A stretch of DNA of 20,010 bases from a virus. Numbering within the stretch: the stretch's first letter is position 1; every line of letters starts with the position of its first letter. The notes beneath the pieces are model-generated. The model ran no database searches and was not told the origin of the DNA. It saw nothing but the letters and a program-made list of their open reading frames with translations. The stretch lies in IMG/VR virus record IMGVR_UViG_3300006916_000547, positions 1 to 20,010 of that record; one strand, written 5' to 3'. Positions 14,205 to 20,010 of this stretch are shown here, piece by piece. A program made the position numbers and the translations under genes.

Positions 14205-15131
14205 CTAAAATGGGCTTTTATTGCCGCCTCCGACAATAACATCCCAATACTTGTCAAAGTCATTATCGTCCATTTCGGCGAGACTTTCCAGCGAAAGATT
14301 AGGTTCGGCCCGGCCCTTCAAGGACTTCGCCGCCTTCTGCCCTTTCGACACGCGCTGAATAGTGTCAGCGCCGTCCTCTTTCTGGACCGGCTTGGCACCG
14401 TTGAATCCACGCGACTTCGCAATCGAGACAATCCGTTCTGCCGGGTTGATGCCATCGCGAAACGCTCGGTTTGCAATGTCAATCTCATCACGGTGCAACG
14501 CCTGGAGTGCTTCCTGCTCACTGTATCCCGCCTCTTTGTATTCCTGAAGGCGAGACTGAACGAGATGCTGGTAGGCATCGTGAAATTGCGGGTCTTTCTC
14601 GGCGTAGGACGCAGCCTGTTGTCTATATTGCGACATGAAATTGTTCATTTCCGTCGCTCTTGCTTCCTGATGCTGGCGCTGCTCAAGCTGTTCGCGCACC
14701 TCCGCAACCGACTGACTTGTCCGCTCCGCTTCCCGGCGCAGGTACTCAGCCGGATCTTGATCGAACGAGACATCCTGTTCTTGCGGCTTATTGGCGGTCT
14801 CGAACCGCTCCATAATCTGCTGAAGCCGGTCTTCCATCTTCGCCGCACGCTCGCGCTGCTGCGCTAGTTCTTCTGCGATTTCCTTGCGGCGCTGGCGTTC
14901 TTCGTGGAGCGCATTGTAAGGGACGGTTTTCTCGTCCCTGACCTCCGGTTCATCCTCGCCTTCCGGTTCCGGTTCCGCTTCCGGTTCAGGCTCAAGTTCC
15001 GGCTCCTCGATCTCCGGATCATCATTCTCCATTTCGGCCTGTTCCGCCATCATGGACTGCTCCTCGGGGGAAAGACCCTCGCCCCAGGGATCGGTCGCAT
15101 TTTCCGTCTGCTCGACGCTATGTTCAGCCAT
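14205..15131 (-). CDS. Head scaffolding protein
   Basis: An in-frame ATG at 15146 exists, but ATG 15131 is preferred: GGAGAAGG lies just upstream of it, whereas the first ATG lies within that ribosome site. The product is 308 residues. Residues about 35-70 are very acidic (PELEPEPEAEPEPEGEDEPE). A charged coiled coil follows, ALHEERQRRKEIAEELAQQR then ERAAKMEDRLQQIMERFETA; the C-terminal part contains helical FNGAKPVQKEDGADTIQRVS and an acidic end, DDNDFDKYWDVIV. Acidic, highly helical proteins directly upstream of the major capsid gene are typical scaffolds that template shell assembly and then leave. No protease domain is visible. Confidence 0.82.
   Translation of the reverse strand: MAEHSVEQTENATDPWGEGLSPEEQSMMAEQAEMENDDPEIEEPELEPEPEAEPEPEGEDEPEVRDEKTVPYNALHEERQRRKEIAEELAQQRERAAKMEDRLQQIMERFETANKPQEQDVSFDQDPAEYLRREAERTSQSVAEVREQLEQRQHQEARATEMNNFMSQYRQQAASYAEKDPQFHDAYQHLVQSRLQEYKEAGYSEQEALQALHRDEIDIANRAFRDGINPAERIVSIAKSRGFNGAKPVQKEDGADTIQRVSKGQKAAKSLKGRAEPNLSLESLAEMDDNDFDKYWDVIVGGGNKSPF
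14961..15005 (-). repeat. Imperfect hexanucleotide repeat encoding an E-P tract
   Basis: A run of TTCCGG-like units encodes the alternating Glu-Pro segment near the scaffold N-terminus. It is a low-complexity coding repeat and may expand or shrink by two codons. Similar E-P alternation (GQPEPEPEQ) occurs in the protein at 6654-7319. Confidence 0.6.
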
Positions 15132-15146
15132 TACAGCCTTCTCCAT

Positions 15147-15198
15147 TTAAGCCTGAAACGGTCAGGCAACCGCATCCCGATTCCGGTCGGGTAGCCGC
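15147..15198 (-). other. 52-base gap upstream of the scaffold with two inverted repeats
   Basis: The gap contains GCCTGA/TCAGGC (15151-15167, loop of five) and CCCGA/TCGGG (15176-15191, loop of six). A 14-codon frame (ATG 15175 to TAA 15131) crosses the first hairpin and ends in TAATG over the preferred scaffold start. The structure may tune scaffold translation. No T-run or promoter is evident. Confidence 0.4.
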
Positions 15199-15534
15199 TT
15201 AGTGGATGAGTAACGAAACGATAAACGCTTCTTCATCCTGTTTAACCTTCATGCGACGGCGATCCTCTGCCTTGTCAATCGCCGAAATCAACACCATCAG
15301 CGTATCCATGTCGTGGCATAGCTGGTCGAAGTCTACCTTTGACGGGGGCGGAAGCGCCTCATAATCCGATGCCAGAAGCCCGTTCTGGTCAGCCACGGGA
15401 ATTGTCTTGACGGCTTCCTCATATAGTTCCTTCGCGTTATCGCAGTCCCACGTCCTTACGTGTCGCCACCGTCGCCGCCTGGGGCGAACAGGGCTGGATG
15501 ATGGGTGCGGGTTAAGGAGGAGTGCGGCGAGCAT
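15199..15534 (-). CDS. Hypothetical small protein between portal-cluster gene and scaffold, 111 aa
   Basis: ATG 15534 overlaps the previous stop as TAATG; no clear ribosome site precedes it, so coupling is assumed. The N-terminus is proline/arginine-rich and basic (PRRRRWRHVRTWDCD at about 19-33), and the remainder is helical with AKELYEEAVKTIPVA and VDFDQLCHDMDTLMVLISAI, then basic EDRRRMKVKQDEEA and a hydrophobic end, FIVSLLIH. I do not recognise a family. Its position among head genes suggests an assembly factor or minor head protein; an arginine-rich end could touch DNA, but this is speculation. Confidence 0.7.
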   Translation of the reverse strand: MLAALLLNPHPSSSPVRPRRRRWRHVRTWDCDNAKELYEEAVKTIPVADQNGLLASDYEALPPPSKVDFDQLCHDMDTLMVLISAIDKAEDRRRMKVKQDEEAFIVSLLIH

Positions 15535-16790
15535 TATACGTTGGCGTACTCATTGAGGCTGAAGCGGCCATAGATGTCTGGCGTTCCCGCTCCGCTCGCA
15601 CTTGCTGTCGCAGTAAAGTACAAAACATCTGTGGGGTTTAATTTGAACTCAATCGGGTCGTGTATCTGCGAGCCTAGATCAATCGCCGTGTCGATGCTGT
15701 CTCGATACACCTCAAAGCGGCCATTGATTGCCCTGTTCCAAACGTACCCCTTGATGTCGATGACCTTGCTCTTGTTCGTCGTCTTGATCTTGAACCACAG
15801 GAATGGGGCGACACATTGATGGTTAACACCATTGAAGAATATCATCTGCTGCGTCACGCCGCCAAGAGCCGGGACAACAGCCTGAACAGAGCCGCCTGTG
15901 GTCGCTGTAACCGTGATAACGCTTGCGTTATACGTCAGGCCACCGTTCGCTGAAACAGTAATTCGGTTGATCCCAAGGCCGGAGAAGCTGGTTGTATCCG
16001 ACCCATCCGTCCCCAATACGTGAACACTCACGGCAGGGTTGCCATTCGCGTCAATGTAATAGAACGTCAACTGTGTCGCGCCTGTCGTGCCAGCGCCGTC
16101 AGTGGATCCCCCCGCCGTGCCATCATACGCAATATCGAACGTCGATGCCGTGGTAAGGAACGTAGGCAAATTGGCGGATGCCGCCCATATCACCTGTTCC
16201 GTTGAGGCTGTCAGGTTCAGGCGATACCCAAACTTATTCCACCCCTCGACACCGGATCGCAGCCCCCGCCGCACCTCGCCCTGAAAGTTGGTCGGGCGCG
16301 TGATGTTTGCGTCTGTGTCCAGACCAATTCCCTGATTAAGCGGCGCGTTACCTTGAGCAAAGGGGCCGAAGTACGTGTAAAGCCGAAACTCCGTCTGCGT
16401 CCCCGCGTCCGACACAAACCTGACGCGGAAATAACGACCATTAACTTTCGCATTGTGGTACTCATGGATGTTGGCCGTAACAGAAAACCCACTGACCGGG
16501 AACGTATCAACGTTTACCCCATCATTCGAAAAGTCAAAGTAGAGCGTGCCGCCAACGCCGACAGACTTGCAACTAACTGTCACGCCATCGGGGCAGCGGG
16601 TGAACGTGCCTGTGTACGTAGCCCCGGATGAGAGTAGCGTTGTCGTAGTGTTATTGCCATCAATGATGCCGCCTTGAAACACGGCCTCGCGATGGACCGT
16701 ATCGCCGACCTCATTTGTGACTGTAATGGTTTCTAGTTCAGTATTCGTCCCGCTTACAGGGATCGAACTTTCAGACCCTAGAGTTGTCAA
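15534..16790 (-). CDS. Structural protein of unknown role, beta-rich, 418 aa
   Basis: No ATG is available near the start; TTG 16790 overlaps the portal stop as TTGA and has AAGGGG seven bases upstream, which fixes the start. The protein is beta-rich with few charged helices. Residues about 40-135 have TTTTLLSSGATYTGTFT, VGGTLYFDFSNDGVNVDTFP and GRYFRVRFVSDAGTQTEFRL, a jelly-roll-like pattern I recall from phage virion proteins. The second half contains TASTFDIAYDGTAGG and beta-sandwich-like repeats ending DVLYFTATASASGAG and IYGRFSLNEYANV. It lies between portal and scaffold, so it is probably a minor head or vertex protein. No enzymatic motif was seen. Confidence 0.72.
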   Translation of the reverse strand: MTTLGSESSIPVSGTNTELETITVTNEVGDTVHREAVFQGGIIDGNNTTTTLLSSGATYTGTFTRCPDGVTVSCKSVGVGGTLYFDFSNDGVNVDTFPVSGFSVTANIHEYHNAKVNGRYFRVRFVSDAGTQTEFRLYTYFGPFAQGNAPLNQGIGLDTDANITRPTNFQGEVRRGLRSGVEGWNKFGYRLNLTASTEQVIWAASANLPTFLTTASTFDIAYDGTAGGSTDGAGTTGATQLTFYYIDANGNPAVSVHVLGTDGSDTTSFSGLGINRITVSANGGLTYNASVITVTATTGGSVQAVVPALGGVTQQMIFFNGVNHQCVAPFLWFKIKTTNKSKVIDIKGYVWNRAINGRFEVYRDSIDTAIDLGSQIHDPIEFKLNPTDVLYFTATASASGAGTPDIYGRFSLNEYANV

Positions 16791-18979
16791 TCATCGTCCC
16801 CTTCGTACAACTCAGCACCGACCAGATTGCCCTGCTCATCGCGCTCCACCTTGACGCGGCGCTTTGAACTGCCCGGCACCATAACGATCTGAGGTTGACG
16901 CGCTGCCTCGCGATCCCTCGCATCAAGGTCCAGCTTGGCCGATTCGAGTGCTTCCTTGCTGAACTGCTCGCGTTGCTTCAACTCGGCCTGGGCCTCGATC
17001 TTCATGCGCTCCAAGGCCAAGTCATATTCGGCAATCTGACGCTTCAGGTCCATCTCCTGGCGGGCCAAGTCCTGCTTCTGCGCCAGTGTAAGCTGGTCAT
17101 TCTCACGCTGCTGCGCTAGTTCCTCGCGCTTCAACTCAGCGTCAAGCTGCGCCTTCATGATCTTGGCCTGCTCGGACGACTTCAGGTTCTGGTTCTCGGC
17201 CTTATAGTATTCGAGTTCCTGCTGCATCAGCGCGACCTGTGCCGGGTCCGGCCCCTTCGGCTGCGAGAGCATGTCCTTCCACTTCTCGATCAGGCCGGAC
17301 GGCAACGGCGCATACTCGACAATATCCGGCGGGATCGGAATGCCAGCCTGTAGCAGCGCCGGGAGCAACTGGCTAAGCGTGGCAAACACCTGTTCTTTCT
17401 GGTTCGGGCTGGTCGGAGCATCGTCAACGATCACGTCAAACGTGACATCGGACTGACGCGCAAGCGGGACATACTGCTCGCCCTCGCTACCCATGATCTT
17501 GATAAGCCGACCGTCCGAAATGTAGTCCTGAATGAACCGCAACAGGATGCGGCCTTGTTCCTTGCGATACCGACGCAGGCTATCGAACATCGTGCCAAGA
17601 ATGGTGATGCCAGCCTGCTTGCGCTGGAACTCCAAGATACCAGGCTGGTTGCCCTCACGCATACCAAGCATCTCGACGTTAACGCCGGTCACGTCACGGA
17701 TCGAGGACACGGCAAACTCCATCAGGCGATCCATGCCGGACGGGTACGTAATCGCGGGCTTGGGCTGCACCTTCGGAAGCCCGCCCGGTTTGAGCAGCGT
17801 AATACTGGTCGGGTTGGCCCACTCGCTTTCTGCCTTGCGCGGGTTAACAAAAGCATCCTGCTCGGCCAGCAGCCCGCCCTTGGCGTTCGAGTTGATGATG
17901 TGCATGGTCTGCGACAGCCACTTGTTCGCCCACCGCTGCGGGTCTTTCATGGCGCGAACGAGGCCATACCAGATATTCTTGTTGCGGTCCCGCTTGGCCG
18001 TCATGCACTTGTAGGTAAAGCCCTCGACCGGCGAGTCGCCCTCGTCCAGCACGATGTCACCAGCCACGAACGCCCGACGATACTTGCGCCGCTTCATCTT
18101 CACCGACTGAAGATCGACACCCATCATCATCATGCGATCTTCGGCCTTGCGGAAGTCACCGGCCTCCATCGTCTTGGCCTCGCCAGTGAATGGGTCGAAC
18201 ACCTTGTAGACCGTGATCGGCTCATACCACTGATACTCGACCACCTTGATCGTGGCCTTGCGCTTGGCGTCCGTCTGGTCCTCGTTCGAGGCATATTGAT
18301 CGCCAGCTACCGTCAGATGCGGGCTTTCGTCGTCAAGGTTGTCGCCCCAGATCGCAGACGCACCGAATACATCCATCCACTTGTCCGGGAACTGATCCTT
18401 CAGTTCGTCCTTCTCCATCTCGATAACGCGCATGATCCACCGCGCATCGGACAGGTTGCGCTTGCGGGCCATGCTGTCCCAATACATTTCAAACGGGTCA
18501 ACGCGCTCGATGATAATCTGCCCTTCCTCATCGACATCGTAATCGAGCCGGGTTTCAGTCCAGCCCATGCCACAAATCACCATGTCAATGAAGGAATCCG
18601 ATTCCTCATCCTCGGCATCGCACAGGTCGCGCACCCACTGAGCCGCGCCGGTAAACACCTCGTTCGGCTTCACGTCTCCCTGCTCTCGTGGGATATAGCG
18701 AACCTCCTGCCGGTTCTGGACCTCAGTGCCGGCCACCACGTCGATGACGGGGCCAACACGATTGAACGTCACCACCGGGCGAAGCTGGTCGCGGAGCGTC
18801 TGCATGTCCGTCTCGGACCACTGATCGCCCGCAACAAACTGATAATCTTCACGCGCATCATTGCGCCAGTTGCGGGTGTGTTGACGAGCCTCACGCCACC
18901 GCCGCTTGACCGTGGTTAGTAGCTGCTTATCGGCTACCAGGCCATCCAGGTCCGTGTTCTCGTCAAATAGTTCAGCCAT
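16787..18979 (-). CDS. Portal protein, P22 type
   Basis: ATG 18979 forms TAATG with the terminase stop; an in-frame TTG at 18994 is possible but less likely. The product is 730 residues, close to the 725 of P22 portal. The N-terminal third has VKRRWREARQHTRNWRNDAR then EDYQFVAGDQWSE, RPVVTFNRVGPVIDVVAGTE, MVICGMGWTETRLDYD and ERVDPFEMYWDSMARKRNLS then DARWIMRV, the usual core of P22-type portals. MLGMREGNQPGILEFQRKQA lies in the central stem/clip region. Residues about 580-690 are a long charged coiled coil (ELEYYKAENQNLKSSEQAKI onward) that matches the C-terminal barrel helices. Twelve copies are expected to form the ring through which DNA enters the head. Confidence 0.92.
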   Translation of the reverse strand: MAELFDENTDLDGLVADKQLLTTVKRRWREARQHTRNWRNDAREDYQFVAGDQWSETDMQTLRDQLRPVVTFNRVGPVIDVVAGTEVQNRQEVRYIPREQGDVKPNEVFTGAAQWVRDLCDAEDEESDSFIDMVICGMGWTETRLDYDVDEEGQIIIERVDPFEMYWDSMARKRNLSDARWIMRVIEMEKDELKDQFPDKWMDVFGASAIWGDNLDDESPHLTVAGDQYASNEDQTDAKRKATIKVVEYQWYEPITVYKVFDPFTGEAKTMEAGDFRKAEDRMMMMGVDLQSVKMKRRKYRRAFVAGDIVLDEGDSPVEGFTYKCMTAKRDRNKNIWYGLVRAMKDPQRWANKWLSQTMHIINSNAKGGLLAEQDAFVNPRKAESEWANPTSITLLKPGGLPKVQPKPAITYPSGMDRLMEFAVSSIRDVTGVNVEMLGMREGNQPGILEFQRKQAGITILGTMFDSLRRYRKEQGRILLRFIQDYISDGRLIKIMGSEGEQYVPLARQSDVTFDVIVDDAPTSPNQKEQVFATLSQLLPALLQAGIPIPPDIVEYAPLPSGLIEKWKDMLSQPKGPDPAQVALMQQELEYYKAENQNLKSSEQAKIMKAQLDAELKREELAQQRENDQLTLAQKQDLARQEMDLKRQIAEYDLALERMKIEAQAELKQREQFSKEALESAKLDLDARDREAARQPQIVMVPGSSKRRVKVERDEQGNLVGAELYEGDDD

Positions 18980-20010
18980 TACGCCACCATCCAATTGGTA
19001 TTAGCCCGCCTGCCCTTGCGAGCATAGCGGTCCACTTCGTGCTGCTCGATACTAGCACCATCCGAGGCTAGTGATAAGCAGAATGCGTCTGCAAGGTCAG
19101 GCGAGCGATGGCCTGTCCGCTTCTTGATCTCGTCCTTGCTCTCCACCTGTAGCTTGCCGCTCGAAGTCATCTTGTACTTGGGTAGCGTCAATTCCGCAAT
19201 GAGTTCGGCATCGTCTGGAATGCGGCAGTCGCGAGCAGCTAGCCACTCACGCGCCTGAAACCACAACTCGTCACGCTTTCTCATGTACCTGTCGGACACC
19301 GCCGGGCTTTCGCCCACGTTGATACCAACGACGGGCAATCCCATCTCGAACAGCCGGTCAACCACGCCAGCGCCCATCGCCAGGACATCGACGTTAATGC
19401 TCGACGGCCTTAGATGCTCGGGCGTGTCGTCGTATTCCTTCTTGATGATACCGGACACCTGCATCGTGTCCTTGCCTTGCCAGTGCTTTAGGTTCTCAAA
19501 CACCACGTTGCCGTGCCTCTTGCATAGCACGGTTCTATCGCCGCCGAACCGGGCCACGTCTACACCCCACACCGGCCTGATCCATGTCGGGCATTCAACC
19601 TCACGAATGACTGCGGCCTCGCACAGATGAAGCGGGATGACCGCATCATCATCCTCGGTCGGGAAGTCACCGAGCACGCGCACGTTATAGACAGACGAGG
19701 GATTGCCGAACTGCTCCGCGATCTCGTCCGGGTAGTCTTTCGCCACCCGGCTGCTGTCCTGACAGGCCACCTTCATGGTAAACCAGCGCGAGCGCATCTT
19801 GTTGAACGCATCGAAGAAAAAGCCACTGGTTCGCGTTGGGTTGCCAGCCATCAGGGTCTTCGCGCCCTCGGTTGACATGGCACCCTGACCAACCTCAAAG
19901 ATAATATCCTCGACGCCGGATGCCTCATCAACAATGAACAGCATATTGTCAGAGTGGAAGCCCTGGAATGCCTCGGGCGTTTCCTTCCTCGCCGTCCGTG
20001 CGACAGCGAA
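18979..20010 (-). CDS. Terminase large subunit, C-terminal part (5' end outside the window)
   Basis: The frame is open to the right window edge: 22 more codons precede the first internal Met at 19944, so this is a fragment of about 343 residues lacking the start and Walker A. Seen are the Walker B/catalytic Glu in MLFIVDEASG, the coupling motif region LMAGNPTRTSGFF, and an RNase H-like nuclease domain with its acidic residues in PVWGVDVARFGGDRTVLCKR, INVDVLAMGAGVVDRLFEMG and HRSPDLADAFCLSLA. It cuts and pumps DNA into the procapsid with the portal encoded next. The stop overlaps the portal start by one base (TAATG). The small subunit should lie to the right of the window. Confidence 0.92.
   Translation of the reverse strand, partial: FAVARTARKETPEAFQGFHSDNMLFIVDEASGVEDIIFEVGQGAMSTEGAKTLMAGNPTRTSGFFFDAFNKMRSRWFTMKVACQDSSRVAKDYPDEIAEQFGNPSSVYNVRVLGDFPTEDDDAVIPLHLCEAAVIREVECPTWIRPVWGVDVARFGGDRTVLCKRHGNVVFENLKHWQGKDTMQVSGIIKKEYDDTPEHLRPSSINVDVLAMGAGVVDRLFEMGLPVVGINVGESPAVSDRYMRKRDELWFQAREWLAARDCRIPDDAELIAELTLPKYKMTSSGKLQVESKDEIKKRTGHRSPDLADAFCLSLASDGASIEQHEVDRYARKGRRANTNWMVA

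Noticed and set aside
14130-14867. 245-codon plus-strand hydrophobic frame opposite the scaffold
   Set aside because: Its Leu/Phe richness is explained by the complement of Glu/Lys/Gln-rich scaffold codons; no ribosome site or family resemblance.
15533-15538. TATAAT hexamer at the start of the gene at 15199-15534
   Set aside because: It is formed by the TAATG stop-start overlap, and no -35-like hexamer lies at proper spacing.
17555-18919. 454-codon plus-strand frame opposite the portal gene
   Set aside because: It lies wholly antisense to a well-supported portal, is rich in His, Arg and Leu as expected of a complementary shadow in GC-rich DNA, and has no recognisable domain.

Overview
The window is about 20 kb of the structural (morphogenesis) arm of a tailed, podovirus-type phage or prophage, entirely on the minus strand and read from high to low coordinates. 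I see no integrase, host gene, tRNA, lysis gene or replication gene, so phage versus prophage cannot be decided here. A moderately GC-rich genome and the style of the glycosyltransferase and methyltransferase families suggest a proteobacterial (perhaps alphaproteobacterial) host; this is inference. Sampled 60-base lines run from 60% G+C (17041-17100) and 55% (8041-8100) down to 47% (2761-2820) and 38% (4501-4560).

Layout in transcription order. Packaging and head: terminase large subunit (20010-18979, 5' end outside the window), P22-type portal (18979-16787), a virion protein of unknown role (16790-15534), a small unknown protein (15534-15199), an acidic coiled-coil scaffold (15131-14205), an N4-gp56-type major capsid protein (14068-12983) and a small head/decoration candidate (12966-12526). 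A strong hairpin (12518-12492) then closes the capsid block. Accessory cassette: a TPR + glycosyltransferase fusion (12466-11132), a SAM methyltransferase (11166-10660), a second DXD glycosyltransferase (10663-9935) and a 50-residue zinc-finger mini-protein (9933-9781). Neck and tail: SU10-type adaptor (9778-9155), nozzle/stabilisation protein (9155-7647), a small conserved protein (7650-7321), a repeat-containing protein (7319-6654), a GNAT-like protein (6657-6253), three putative internal/ejection proteins (6256-5420, 5420-4158, 4161-2086), a tail fibre (2078-531) and small distal genes ending in a partial CDS (101-1).

Most junctions overlap by 1 or 4 bases (TAATG, TGATG, ATGA, TTGA) or are separated by 1-7 bases, so translation is likely coupled. 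The real non-coding gaps flank the scaffold, the capsid gene and the decoration candidate, and all three hold perfect or near-perfect inverted repeats, which fits expression tuning of the high-copy head proteins.

The most unusual content is the coupled sugar-transfer/methylation cassette placed inside the morphogenesis operon between head and neck genes. The simplest reading is modification of a virion protein (or of a host surface glycan) during assembly. The sequence does not show the target.
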